Assembly: GCA_964552395.1 (NCBI GenBank)
Contig: CAZKGM010000010.1
Location: 33,187 to 97,186, forward strand
Length of the DNA: 64,000 nt
Direction of reading: 5' to 3'
DNA from: JAJDNH01 sp964552395
GTDB lineage: Bacteria > Acidobacteriota > Thermoanaerobaculia > Thermoanaerobaculales > Sulfomarinibacteraceae
The notes below the pieces were generated by a model that was not told where the DNA came from, made no database searches, and saw nothing but the letters and a program-made list of their open reading frames with translations. This document shows, piece by piece, positions 15,996-25,067 of the stretch (positions are counted from its first letter, which is position 1; each line of letters opens with the position of its first letter). Position numbers and translations under genes: made by a program.

Positions 15996-17455
15996 TCCTC
16001 TGGCCGATCCGCCAACTCGAGCTCGAGCACAGCCAGTACCCGGGAATCATGGTGATCTCCGCCTCGCTGAAGGAGCGCGGGTTCCGGAGCGAGGTCGTTG
16101 CCGCCGATCTGGCCAGCGTCTGTGCACGGCTCAAGGACGAGAAAGACGCCATCGTCGGCTTCAGTAGCACGACGGCCTTCGCCTCGCACTACCTCGAGCT
16201 CGCCCGCCGCGTCAAGCAGCGGTTCCCTGGGGTCCTGACGGCCTTCGGCGGGGCCCACCCGACCTACTTTCCGGAGGTCATCCAGGAGGAGGGGGTCGAC
16301 GTCGTCTGCGTGGGCGAGGGCGAGTACGCGATGACCGAGCTGGTCGAGACCAGGAGCCGCGGCGACGACCACACTTCGATCCGGAACCTCTGGGTCAAGC
16401 AGAACGGGACCATCCACAAGAACCCCCTCCGCCCGCTAGTGGAAGACCTCGACACGCTGCCGATCCCGGATCATCAGGTCTTCATGCGTGCGGCGCGCAA
16501 ACCGCCGATTCACGCCATCGTGATGACCGGCCGCGGCTGCCCGTACTCGTGCACCTACTGCTACAACCACGCCTACCACAAGCTGTACGCCGGCCTGGGA
16601 AAGGTGGTCCGGCGCCGCAGCGTCGACCATGTCATGCGCGAGCTGAGACTGCTCAAAAAAGAGGGTTGCCGGTTCATCCGCTTCATGGATGACGTCTTCA
16701 CGGTCTCTCCCGAGTGGATCCACGAGTTCTCGCAACGGTACCGAGCGGAGATCGGCCTCCCGTTCTCCTGCCTCGTCCGCGCGAACATGGTCAGCGACGA
16801 CATGGTGAAGTGGCTCAAGGAGGCGGGCTGCCACCGGATCATGATGGGGATCGAGGCCGGGAATGACCGCCTTCGCAACGAGGTCTTCAAGCGCCGGATG
16901 ACCCGCGAGCACATCCTGAATGCGGCCAGGATGATCCGCGGCGCCGGCGTCAAGCTGGTCACTGCCAACATCCTGGCCGTCCCGGGCGGCTCCCTGGCGG
17001 CGGACTGGGAGACCGTCGACCTCAACCTCGAGGCACGGCCGAACTACGGCTCCGCCTCGCTCCTCCAGGCTCTTCCCGGCACCGAGATCCACGAGATCGC
17101 CGAGCAGCTCAGCCTGTTGCAGGAGGACAACCTGGAGCAGCTCTCGACCGGCGGCTTCGGGTTCTCGACCGCCCTCCGCCACCCTGACCAGGCCGAGGCC
17201 AAGCAGGTCGAGAACCTGCACAAGTTCTTCCCGTTGCTGATCTGGTTCCCGTGGCTGAAGCCGCTGGTCCGGCTCCTGATCAAGCTGCCTCCGAACCGCC
17301 TCTACGAGGCCATGTACATGGCCTCGGTCAACTTCGGCACGCACCTGATCGCCATTCCGCCGCGGGTCGGGCTGCCGATGCTGGTCAAGAAGTTCACAGG
17401 AAAGCTCCTTCCCCGGAGACGGAATCGGCCCGCGACGGACGCTGCCGAGGCATGA
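15989..17455 (+). CDS. B12-binding-domain radical SAM protein
   Basis: A 488-residue protein. Residues 1-130 form a cobalamin-binding-like Rossmann domain (MVISASLKERGF, GFSSTTAFASHYLELA, FGGAHPTYFPEVI, VCVGEGEYA), without the DxHxxG motif. The radical SAM barrel starts at about 175 with GRGCPYSCTYCYNH, the CxxxCxxC 4Fe-4S site, and contains RFMDDVFT and MMGIEAGNDRLR. The final 100 residues include a hydrophobic stretch (FFPLLIWFPWLKPLVRLL) suggesting membrane association. Relatives methylate unreactive carbons or perform ring chemistry in lipid, glycan and antibiotic pathways. ATG 15989 lies inside the pseudogene's last codons. It overlaps the next gene by ATGA at 17452. The substrate is unknown; membrane tail and context point to a lipid-linked glycan. 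Confidence 0.85.
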   Translation: MLILWPIRQLELEHSQYPGIMVISASLKERGFRSEVVAADLASVCARLKDEKDAIVGFSSTTAFASHYLELARRVKQRFPGVLTAFGGAHPTYFPEVIQEEGVDVVCVGEGEYAMTELVETRSRGDDHTSIRNLWVKQNGTIHKNPLRPLVEDLDTLPIPDHQVFMRAARKPPIHAIVMTGRGCPYSCTYCYNHAYHKLYAGLGKVVRRRSVDHVMRELRLLKKEGCRFIRFMDDVFTVSPEWIHEFSQRYRAEIGLPFSCLVRANMVSDDMVKWLKEAGCHRIMMGIEAGNDRLRNEVFKRRMTREHILNAARMIRGAGVKLVTANILAVPGGSLAADWETVDLNLEARPNYGSASLLQALPGTEIHEIAEQLSLLQEDNLEQLSTGGFGFSTALRHPDQAEAKQVENLHKFFPLLIWFPWLKPLVRLLIKLPPNRLYEAMYMASVNFGTHLIAIPPRVGLPMLVKKFTGKLLPRRRNRPATDAAEA

Positions 17456-18591
17456 CCGGCCGCCGCAACATCCCTGGGATGCTCTCCCTGGTCATGGAGG
17501 CCCTTGGCGTGTACCTCCGGCACGCCGTCGTGGAACCCCTCCGCAGCGCTCCCTCGCTTCCCCGGGCCATGCACTACCTGTCGACGCACCGCTGCAACGC
17601 CCGCTGCGTCATGTGCGGGATCTGGAAGGAGGGCAACACGGCCGGGGAGGACCTGAGCCCCGCCGAGCTCGCACGAATCCTCGCCGATCCCCTCTTCTCG
17701 CGCATGGAGTACGTGGGCGTCAGCGGCGGCGAGCCGTTTCTCCGCAAGGACCTGGATCTCCTCCTCGAGGCGTTTCTCGGGGAGTGCCCGCGGCTCAAGC
17801 GCCTCAGCCTGACAACCAACGGGCTCATCCCCCAGCGGATGGAGGCCGTGCTGGCCGAGCTTGCCGACAACGCAAACGCGGCGGGTGTCCTCTTCGACGT
17901 CTCCGTATCCGTCCACGGAATCGGCGACACGCTGGGGCAGGTCTACGGTGTCCCCCACGCTTTCGAGAAGATGGAGCGTGGCGTCCGGCTGCTGCAGGAT
18001 CTGCGGGAGCAGGGCCGCCTCACCTTCTCCTTCAACTGTGTCCTGCTGGCGGAAAACCTCGAGAACGTCCGCGACCTCACTCGGTGGGCCGGCGAACGCA
18101 GCATTCCGGTGAGCTTCGTCGTCGGAGAACAGCGCGACAGGTTTCGAACCGGCGGCCTGGAAGGCGCGTTCATCGGTGCCGAGCGTCAACACGAGCTGCT
18201 CTCCTTCCTGCGCTCGGTCGCCGACGACCCGGCCCAGGGCGCCCCGTCGGCGGTGAAGTACCGCGAGTTGGCCGACGTCCTCGAAGGCCGGAAGACGCGC
18301 CGCCTCTCCTGCTACTACGCCATGGGCGGACTGCTCCTCGGGCACGACGGCACCCTCTACTACTGCCCGCACAGCAGGGCGGTCGGCAACTGCCGTGACC
18401 GCGCACCAAACTCCATCTACTACGATCCCGAGAATCTGGAGTACAGGCGTCGCGAGCTGCGGCAGAAGAAGTGTCTCGTGTGCCCTCCGTACACCCGCAC
18501 CCGTTGGGAGATCGAGAAGGACCTCCCGAAAATGCTCTCCGCAATAGTGCTCCGGCGGCTGCAAAGGAAGGAACCCCGTCTCGGATCGTGA
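17452..18591 (+). CDS. radical SAM protein with SPASM-like C-terminal cysteines
   Basis: A 379-residue radical SAM enzyme. The cluster site is HRCNARCVMCGIWKEG (CxxxCxxC) near residue 45, followed by GVSGGEPFLRKDL and SLTTNGL, the typical SAM-contacting segments. The C-terminal region has several Cys residues (SCYYAMGG, YYCPHSR, GNCRD, KCLVCPPY) like a SPASM/twitch auxiliary-cluster domain. ATG 17452 overlaps the stop of the upstream cobalamin-type radical SAM gene, and its own TGA overlaps the GTG of the pyruvyl transferase gene. The position between two glycan-modifying enzymes suggests modification of a sugar or lipid carrier, not peptide maturation; no precursor peptide gene is visible nearby. 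Confidence 0.85.
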   Translation: MTGRRNIPGMLSLVMEALGVYLRHAVVEPLRSAPSLPRAMHYLSTHRCNARCVMCGIWKEGNTAGEDLSPAELARILADPLFSRMEYVGVSGGEPFLRKDLDLLLEAFLGECPRLKRLSLTTNGLIPQRMEAVLAELADNANAAGVLFDVSVSVHGIGDTLGQVYGVPHAFEKMERGVRLLQDLREQGRLTFSFNCVLLAENLENVRDLTRWAGERSIPVSFVVGEQRDRFRTGGLEGAFIGAERQHELLSFLRSVADDPAQGAPSAVKYRELADVLEGRKTRRLSCYYAMGGLLLGHDGTLYYCPHSRAVGNCRDRAPNSIYYDPENLEYRRRELRQKKCLVCPPYTRTRWEIEKDLPKMLSAIVLRRLQRKEPRLGS

Positions 18592-19874
18592 CCCACGTCC
18601 TGATCACCAACGCCTACAGCACCCGCAACCGGGGCGACGCAGCCATCATCCTGGGCATGCTGGAGAGCCTTCGCCGCACGGCCCAGCTCGGCGGCGCCGA
18701 GGTGGTTATCTCCTCGGCCGATCATCCCGCTGACCAGGGGGGTTACCCGGTGCAGGTCATCCCCTCCTTCCACTCCCTCATGAGCGCCACCCGCGGCGGC
18801 GGCAGGCTGCAGTGCCTGTACTTCCTCGTCGTCCTGCTGCCCGCAAGCCTTGTCTGGGCCCTGCTCCAACGCTGCTGTCACCTGCAGCTACCCGCGCCGT
18901 CCGGGTTCCGAACACTGATGCGCGCCTATGCAGCCGCCGATCTCGTCATCGCAGCCGGCGGCGGCTACCTCTACACCACTTCCAGGGTCAACGGCAATGT
19001 CATGCTCCTCATTCACCTTCACAGCTTCATGATGGGCCGCGTCCTCGGCAAGCCGGTGTACCTGTACGCCCAGTCGATAGGGCCTTTCGCGGCACGGTAC
19101 CAGGAGCGGCTCGTGCGCGCCGCGCTGCGCGGCGTCCGGCTCGTCGAGGCCAGGGAACGCTGGACCGCGGAGCTACTGGCCCGGTGGGGCCTCGCGGCGC
19201 CGGTTCGCGAGGCCGCGGACGCGGCCTTCCTGCTCGGCGCGGACGCCCCTCGCATCGGTTTGCGGCGTGCGGAAGGAACCCTCCTCGTCGGTATGACCGT
19301 GCGCCGCTGGTACCGGGAAGACGATCGCCAGCAGGCATACGAACGAGCCATGGCCACGTTCATCGGCCAGCTCGTGGAGGAGCATCACGCGAAGATCGTT
19401 CTCCTCCCACAGGTCACGGTCCCCTCCAAGCACGATGACGACCGCCTGGTCGCCCGCAGGGTTCTCGACCTCGCAGGACACCCGGAGGCGGCCCGGCTTC
19501 TGGACGACGATCTCGCGGCCAATGAAATCAAGTGGGTCTGCGGCCGAATGGACCTCTTCGTGGGGACCCGCATGCACTCGAACATCTTCGCCCTCTCGAT
19601 GGGGGTGCCCGTGATCGCCATCGCCTACCAGCCCAAGACGGTCGGTATCCTGGAGCAGCTTGGGCTGGAGGAGTTCGCCATCTCTATCGATGACCTGACC
19701 GCCGGCCGGCTGGCGGCTCTCTTCGGCCGCCTGCGCCGGGAGGAGACCATGGTTCGCGAGACACTTAGACGGTCGCTCCCTGCCGTCTGCGAGGCGGCGG
19801 AACGCGCCGGCCGGCTGATCGCCGAAGACTACGCGGCGTCACGTCCGGCCGGCGCCGCGGCGACGTCCTCATGA
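18588..19874 (+). CDS. polysaccharide pyruvyl transferase family protein
   Basis: A 428-residue protein of the CsaB/WcaK/AmsJ family, which adds ketal-linked pyruvate from phosphoenolpyruvate to cell-surface sugars. Visible signatures are NAYSTRNRGDAAIILGMLES at the N-terminus, AAGGGYLY, KPVYLYAQSIGPF, and near the C-terminus GTRMHSNIFALSMGVPVIAI, which contains the family's catalytic-region RxH. The start is GTG 18588, in a GTGA overlap with the preceding radical SAM stop; upstream in-frame sequence belongs to that gene. Pyruvylation would add a negative charge, as sulfation by the sulfotransferase would. Confidence 0.88.
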   Translation: MTHVLITNAYSTRNRGDAAIILGMLESLRRTAQLGGAEVVISSADHPADQGGYPVQVIPSFHSLMSATRGGGRLQCLYFLVVLLPASLVWALLQRCCHLQLPAPSGFRTLMRAYAAADLVIAAGGGYLYTTSRVNGNVMLLIHLHSFMMGRVLGKPVYLYAQSIGPFAARYQERLVRAALRGVRLVEARERWTAELLARWGLAAPVREAADAAFLLGADAPRIGLRRAEGTLLVGMTVRRWYREDDRQQAYERAMATFIGQLVEEHHAKIVLLPQVTVPSKHDDDRLVARRVLDLAGHPEAARLLDDDLAANEIKWVCGRMDLFVGTRMHSNIFALSMGVPVIAIAYQPKTVGILEQLGLEEFAISIDDLTAGRLAALFGRLRREETMVRETLRRSLPAVCEAAERAGRLIAEDYAASRPAGAAATSS

Positions 19875-20779
19875 CGGCTGCCCCCCGGGACGAGTCCGTC
19901 CGGGTCAGCATCGTCGTCGCCGCGTACAACGACCGCGACCGCTTGCACGAGTGCCTGCTCTCCCTCTCCCGCCAGCAGCACGCAGGCGGGGCCGCGCAGA
20001 TCATCGTCGTCGACGACGGCAGCACAGACGGGACAGCAGAGATGGTTCGGAGGGACCACCCAGGCGTCCTCCTCGTGGAAGGGGACAACCGGGGAGCAGA
20101 GGTCGCCCGAAACCGGGGCGTGGATGCAGCCGGCGGCGAGATCATCGCCTTCATCGACTCGGACTGCACGGCCGAGCCCGGCTGGCTGCAGCGGATCGTC
20201 GACAGTCTGCGGGCGAATCCTCTGCTCGTCATCGGGGGCAGGATCGTCCACCGCGGGACGTTCTGGCAGCGGCTGATCGGTATTGCCGACTTTGGCGAGT
20301 ACCAGGGGCCGACGGCGCGCGAGGTCCGAACCCTACCCACGTGCAGCATGGGCGTGTGGAAAGAGCTGTTCACTCAGGTTCGCTTCGACCCCCGTCTGCG
20401 ACCCAACGCCGACACCCTGCTCTGCGAGGGGCTACGGCGGCTGGGTGCCACCCTCCGCTATGAGCCGGACATCGTTGTCCGGCACAACCCCACGGCGGGC
20501 GCCGCCGAACTCCTCGTCCGGGCCCGGCGCTACGGCAGGAGCTTTGTCGAGGCCAGGCGGCTGGATCCCAGCCTCCGTTGGTCCGCCTTCGTGAGGGCCG
20601 GCGCACCGGGCGTCATCGCGGCCACCCTCGGCCGGGCGCTCCTCGATGGCGCGCGCCTCCTACGCCACCGGAAGGCGGCGGGTTTCAGCTGCTGGGAGGT
20701 GCCGCCGGCCGCCGCCTGCCTTCTCCTACGCCGAATCGCCTCCCTACCCGAGGCCGTCAGGGCCTGTCGTAAGCACTGA
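19871..20779 (+). CDS. GT2-family glycosyltransferase
   Basis: A 302-residue inverting GT-A enzyme. SIVVAAYNDRDRL opens the nucleotide-binding fold, IIVVDDGSTDGTAE carries the first Asp pair, NRGAEVARNRGVDAA follows, and FIDSDCTAEPGW supplies the DxD-like metal site. The C-terminal region has a hydrophobic stretch (GVIAATLGRALLDGARLL) suggesting membrane attachment. ATG 19871 overlaps the previous TGA. It is the last gene of the plus-strand operon and converges on the CapK-like gene 20 bases further on. The sugar transferred cannot be deduced. Confidence 0.88.
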   Translation: MTAAPRDESVRVSIVVAAYNDRDRLHECLLSLSRQQHAGGAAQIIVVDDGSTDGTAEMVRRDHPGVLLVEGDNRGAEVARNRGVDAAGGEIIAFIDSDCTAEPGWLQRIVDSLRANPLLVIGGRIVHRGTFWQRLIGIADFGEYQGPTAREVRTLPTCSMGVWKELFTQVRFDPRLRPNADTLLCEGLRRLGATLRYEPDIVVRHNPTAGAAELLVRARRYGRSFVEARRLDPSLRWSAFVRAGAPGVIAATLGRALLDGARLLRHRKAAGFSCWEVPPAAACLLLRRIASLPEAVRACRKH

Positions 20780-20799
20780 TCTCCCGACCGGCAGAGACG

Positions 20800-22092
20800 T
20801 CAGATCGGGGATTCCGGCAGCAGGGAAATGACCGAGCGCAGCTTGTGTGCCGGGCTCGTTCGCAGGCTATCCACGACCTCTACATCGATCCGCACCCCGT
20901 CGCCCATGAGGTTATACAGAGCCCGGCGGATCCCCTCCACATCGGCACCGTCGCGGCCGGCTCCGACCGTCGTCCGTACCACGATCCGGTCAAGCGTCTC
21001 CTGCACGACCTGCCACCTGCCCACTCCCATGGCGTGGTCGAGGACGAGGAAGAAGGGATGGGGTGTCAGCCGCCGCCCGGACGGCAGTAGCACGTAGTCG
21101 CCCGCCCTGCCGCACACCGAGTCGATCAGGGGAAAGCCGCGGCCGCACACCGGGGACCTGGCGGAGACCCGCACCACGTCTCCCTGGTCGTAACGGATCA
21201 GGGGCATCGTGAAGTTGCTGAGGTTGGTCACCACGACCTCGGCGTCCTCGCCCGGCCGGGCGGGCCGACCGTCCTTGAGAAGCTCGACGACGACGGTATC
21301 GGTGCAGAGGTGGTACCCCTCGCAGTCGGGGCATTCCCAGGCGATCACGGAGCCGGCCTCCTCCGAGGCGTAGATGTCGACTACGCTGGCCCCGAGAGCG
21401 CTTGCCAGCAGGCTCCGTCCCACCTCGTCGAGCACACCAGAGGTGCTCGCCACCAGCGGGACCCTAAGGTCGTCCACGCCACTCCGATGCACCGCTTCGG
21501 CCAGCAGCTTGAGGGTCAGGGAGTAGCCGTGAATGAGGTGCGGCCGCCACGCGCGGATGGCCTCGATCCAGCGCGCCGGCTCGTCGAGCGAGAACAGCAT
21601 CTGGCGCTGGAAGACCCCGAGGTTCTCGTACCAGGAACGGATTTTGAGAGTCTCAGGACGTGCCTGGAAGTAGGTCAGCCGATGCCACGGGCGCAGCCCC
21701 CACGCCAGGTAGACGCGGAAGAATGAGGGGTTGAATACCGCACGGTCGGAGCGAGAGGAGAGGATCTCGAGGGGAACCCCGGTCGAGCCGCTGGTCCTCG
21801 TCCTGATGCAGCGCGACAGATCCGTGCCGCGAGCCACCAGGTCTTCCTCGGCCAGCGGCTGGATGTCCTCCCGGCGGACGAGGGGGAGCCTGCGAAGGTC
21901 GTCCAACGAGGAAACCTCCGGGGTTCCGATCCCTGCGCCGGCGTACAGGCGCCGGTACAACGGGACCTCCGAAGCGGCGTGATGCACGAGGTTCCGGAGA
22001 CGCCGAAGCTGCAGCTTCTCGAGCTCCTGCCGGGGCCACCACTGGCGCGCAGCCAGCGCCCGCAGCTCCCAGACGCCGTTCATCGGACTCAT
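20800..22092 (-). CDS. phenylacetate-CoA-ligase/CapK-like adenylate-forming enzyme
   Basis: A 430-residue ANL-superfamily protein of the PaaK/CapK type. The AMP-binding P-loop TRTSGSTGVPLEIL is intact; HGYSLTLKLLAEA, ASTSGVLDEVGRSLL, DIYASEEAGSVIAWEC and MPLIRYDQGDVV follow in the family order, and a C-terminal subdomain ends near HKLRSVISL. CapK-like members in polysaccharide loci activate an acyl group as adenylate or CoA thioester and may hand it to a glycan. Candidate starts are ATG 22092 and ATG 22083; the upstream ATG at 22125 gives an unrelated leader. It is divergent from the ThiH-like radical SAM gene across a 210-base gap, suggesting shared control. Confidence 0.82.
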   Translation of the reverse strand: MSPMNGVWELRALAARQWWPRQELEKLQLRRLRNLVHHAASEVPLYRRLYAGAGIGTPEVSSLDDLRRLPLVRREDIQPLAEEDLVARGTDLSRCIRTRTSGSTGVPLEILSSRSDRAVFNPSFFRVYLAWGLRPWHRLTYFQARPETLKIRSWYENLGVFQRQMLFSLDEPARWIEAIRAWRPHLIHGYSLTLKLLAEAVHRSGVDDLRVPLVASTSGVLDEVGRSLLASALGASVVDIYASEEAGSVIAWECPDCEGYHLCTDTVVVELLKDGRPARPGEDAEVVVTNLSNFTMPLIRYDQGDVVRVSARSPVCGRGFPLIDSVCGRAGDYVLLPSGRRLTPHPFFLVLDHAMGVGRWQVVQETLDRIVVRTTVGAGRDGADVEGIRRALYNLMGDGVRIDVEVVDSLRTSPAHKLRSVISLLPESPI

Positions 22093-22253
22093 TGCGGCGC
22101 ACCCACCGGCCGCCGGACACGGCATGCCGTTCGCAAAGGGGAATCAGACTGTACTCTCACCGACATCCCCGACAGGGTAGCAGCCTGCCGTGTGCTCGTC
22201 ATCAGTCCGAGGCAACGCGCCCGCCAGAGGAGCGTCACGCCACCGCAAGACCT

Positions 22254-22281
22254 TTGACCGCGCGGGAGGCTTTGCTATCAT
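22254..22281 (+). promoter_or_regulatory. sigma70-type promoter for the ThiH/HydG-like gene
   Basis: TTGACC (22254-22259) and TATCAT (22276-22281) each match consensus at five of six positions with 16 bases between them. The predicted start point is near 22288, giving a 14-base leader that contains AGGAG. This independently supports ATG 22302 as the start. Confidence 0.7.
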
Positions 22282-22301
22282 CTCTCCTCATAGGAGCTAC
22301 G

Positions 22302-23498
22302 ATGTTCAGTGAATTATTGCCAGGAATCCTGGAGCGGGCTGACGCCATCGGCGGGGAGCCGCCCCTCTCCAGGACGGGAACAGCGGAGCTGGCCGACAAG
22401 GCCGCCGCAGGCGAGAGCCTCGCCGACGACGAGATCTTCTCACTGGTCAACGGCCTGTCGGAGCCGGAAAACGCCGAAGTGGTCTTGGATCGCGCTCGGG
22501 CACAGCGCCGGCCCAACGACGACCAGGTTCTGCTTCTTCCTCCGCTCTACTTCTCCAGCATCTGCGAGAACACCTGTGCGTACTGCGACTTCTCGCTGGG
22601 CGGCGGGACCCGCTTGTCGACGAGCGGCTTCCAGAGGGAGATCGATGTCCTCATGGAGCTGGGCTACCGGAGCATCGAGCTTGTGAGCAGCCAGGATCCG
22701 GACCTGTATGTGCATTGCGAGTCGTTCGACCTCGACGACCAGCGCTTCGATCTCAAGGGCGCGGCAAATTACTTCGAGATCCTCCGGTCATCGCTCGGGA
22801 CCAACGGCGGCGGCATGATCACCAGCAACATCCCGCCGGTGGACATCGACTCCTTTCGAAACCTGAGGGACGCCGGGCTGGACTGCTACCTGGTATGGCT
22901 GGAGACCTTCGACACCACTCAGTACAGGCGCCTGCACTCCAGGTACGGTCCCAAGGGCAACCAAGCCTACCGGCTGGATTCTTTCGAGCGCGCCCGTGCC
23001 GCCGGAATCCGGCACGTGGCCGGCGCCTTTCTCAAGGGCTTGGCCGACTGGCGAAGGGAGGAGCTGGTTCTCTACCTCTTCGACCGATACCTCAAAGAGC
23101 GGTTCGGGCGCGGGTTCTCGATCATCGGCACGCCGCGGGTCAAGGGCCGCTTCGTCCGCTCGGGGGCCATCCGCCAGTACCACATGAGCGACGAGGACTA
23201 CGAGCTCAACATCGCTCTCGACCGACTGCTATTCGACGGCATCCTATGGCTGCAAACCCGGGAGTCGTTCGACCTCAACCGGCGCCTGATCGACGCCTTC
23301 GGAGGCGGTGTGATCCTAACCCTAACCTCTTCCACGGCGCCGGGCGGCTACGCGGCGCCCGCCGAGGTCATCTCCCAGTTCCCCGTCTACAAGCAGAACC
23401 TCGACGCGGCTGTCTCCGCCCTTCGGGACGATGGCCTCGACGTGCGATTCTCCTGGAATGCTGAGCACCTCGCCGCCTGTCAGCGCAACGGCGCATAG
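22302..23498 (+). CDS. ThiH/HydG-like radical SAM enzyme
   Basis: A 398-residue radical SAM protein. The cluster site is SSICENTCAYCDFSLGGGTR (CxxxCxxC, residues about 87-94). It is followed by YRSIELVSSQDPDLYVH and TSNIPPVDIDSFRNLRDAG, which resemble the barrel strands of the ThiH/HydG/BioB clade. No second cysteine cluster like HydG's C-terminal one is seen. The ATG at 22302 has AGGAG six bases upstream and a good promoter. ThiH and HydG cleave tyrosine; relatives make other amino-acid-derived fragments. No thiamine or hydrogenase genes are nearby. The divergent adenylate ligase could activate the product, but this link is speculative. Confidence 0.82.
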   Translation: MFSELLPGILERADAIGGEPPLSRTGTAELADKAAAGESLADDEIFSLVNGLSEPENAEVVLDRARAQRRPNDDQVLLLPPLYFSSICENTCAYCDFSLGGGTRLSTSGFQREIDVLMELGYRSIELVSSQDPDLYVHCESFDLDDQRFDLKGAANYFEILRSSLGTNGGGMITSNIPPVDIDSFRNLRDAGLDCYLVWLETFDTTQYRRLHSRYGPKGNQAYRLDSFERARAAGIRHVAGAFLKGLADWRREELVLYLFDRYLKERFGRGFSIIGTPRVKGRFVRSGAIRQYHMSDEDYELNIALDRLLFDGILWLQTRESFDLNRRLIDAFGGGVILTLTSSTAPGGYAAPAEVISQFPVYKQNLDAAVSALRDDGLDVRFSWNAEHLAACQRNGA

Positions 23499-23567
23499 CA
23501 CGCGTCTTCGTGGTTTGATCACGACCTGACTCTTTCGATGTCCTTGTGGGGAGAGCGCCCGAGGGAA

Positions 23568-25067
23568 TCAGTTGAAGCACTTCCGCCCCAGGGCCACGGC
23601 CAGAACCTCGCGCCCCTCGCTCACGATTCCGGGCCGAAGGAGGAAGACGGCAACCGCGAACACGAGGGCCGATCCCAGCGGAAACAGCAATGCGGACGCT
23701 GCCGGCCCGAGGAGCGCGCCGGCTCCCGAGGCCCGCAACGCCAGCGCCGCGGCCGAAAAGGCCACCAAGCCGGCCGCTGGAACGGTGACGGCCCGCGCCA
23801 GCTGTGTCGGGCCCAGCCCGAGGATTCGACCCACCAGGAAGAGGTTGAGGGGAACGAACACCGCCGCTGAGGCCGACTCCACCGCGCAAACTGCCAGCAA
23901 ACTGACGTGCGCGGCTGCGAAGAGCGCCATGACCGTCACTGCCGCCCGCACCGCCGTAAAGCGAAGAAGCAGACCCGTCCTCCCCCTGGCAATGTAGACA
24001 GCGCTCATCGAGAGCAGCGGCATAACCAGAACGTACGGGGCCAGAGCTCTCACCGGTCCCACCACGGGCGCCCACCGGGAACCGATGAGCACGGGGACCA
24101 GGACATCCGCGAAGAAGAACAGAGTGCCCGATGCCGGTACGGTGATGAGTAAGAGGCACCCCGTGAGCCGGATCAGCCAGTCCCCCAGGATCCCCAGATC
24201 GTCCTGCTCCCGGCAGAACGCCGGCAGCGCCACACGGTCGTTGATTCCGAGCAAACTCTGCAGCGGAGCGTGAACCAGGCGCGAGGCGACGTCGTACAGC
24301 CCGAGCACGATGACCCCGAGGAACGACCCTATGAAGAGTCGGTTGGCGGAGTCGATCATGAAAGCGAGGTTCCCAGAGGACCAGATCCTCACACCCTGCT
24401 GGACAAGCTGCCGCGAGGTCTCGCGGTCGAGCCGAAGCCTCGGGCGCCACTCAGGCGGGCACCACCACAGGAGCGCGCCGACGGTCGCCCCACCCAGTGA
24501 GCCGGCCACCAATGCCCACACCCCGAAACCCCGAAGGGCCATGACGACTGCGATCACGGCGGCGACCACGCTGTCGCCCAGCGTAATCAACGCCAGCTTG
24601 CGGAACCGCAGAGCCTTCACTGCCAGTGCTGACGGAACGGCTGCGGCCGCCTGGGGAAGCAGGCGCAGCGCCATCACCGCCAACACGGCGCCAGACCTGG
24701 GATCACCGAACCAAGAGGAGACCAGCGGGGAGGCGAGGACGATGAGCAGGAGGACGGCCATCGTGATGACGCCGTTGATGAGGAACGCGGCATCGGCCGC
24801 GCTGGCGACCTCGCCGCGAAACTGCAGCAGCGCCGTCTGCAGCCCGAGCGACTTCGTGCGGTTGGCGAAGCTGAGAAAGAGCATCGCCAGGGCCACCAGT
24901 CCGAAGTCCTCGGGCACCAGGATCCTGGCCAACACGAGCAGGGCGACGGTCTGGGCCAACCGTTGGGCGCCGACCCCGAAGGCGGTCCACGAGGCGCCGC
25001 GGACGGCAAGCGTCGAGGTCTCGCCCGCGCCCCGCGGGTCGTCGTTCCGCCCGCCCGCCCGAGTCAC
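23568..25067 (-). CDS. Wzx-type oligosaccharide flippase (MOP superfamily)
   Basis: A 499-residue integral membrane protein with about 12-14 helices, of the polysaccharide-exporter family. The start of the fold reads AVRGASWTAFGVGAQRL and ILVPEDFGLVALAMLFLSF, the usual Wzx/WzxC beginning. It should flip a lipid-linked oligosaccharide across the inner membrane. The start is GTG 25067, in a GTGA overlap with the stop of the upstream sulfatase-like gene, so the two form an operon. It converges with the ThiH-like gene. Its presence indicates that the locus builds a polymer or decorated oligosaccharide for export by the Wzx-dependent route; no Wzy or Wzz is recognised in the window. Confidence 0.88.
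   Translation of the reverse strand: MTRAGGRNDDPRGAGETSTLAVRGASWTAFGVGAQRLAQTVALLVLARILVPEDFGLVALAMLFLSFANRTKSLGLQTALLQFRGEVASAADAAFLINGVITMAVLLLIVLASPLVSSWFGDPRSGAVLAVMALRLLPQAAAAVPSALAVKALRFRKLALITLGDSVVAAVIAVVMALRGFGVWALVAGSLGGATVGALLWWCPPEWRPRLRLDRETSRQLVQQGVRIWSSGNLAFMIDSANRLFIGSFLGVIVLGLYDVASRLVHAPLQSLLGINDRVALPAFCREQDDLGILGDWLIRLTGCLLLITVPASGTLFFFADVLVPVLIGSRWAPVVGPVRALAPYVLVMPLLSMSAVYIARGRTGLLLRFTAVRAAVTVMALFAAAHVSLLAVCAVESASAAVFVPLNLFLVGRILGLGPTQLARAVTVPAAGLVAFSAAALALRASGAGALLGPAASALLFPLGSALVFAVAVFLLRPGIVSEGREVLAVALGRKCFN

Noticed and set aside
22302..23498. Naming the radical SAM gene thiH or hydG
   Set aside because: No thiamine or hydrogenase maturation genes accompany it and HydG's second cysteine cluster is not visible; family resemblance alone does not justify the symbol.
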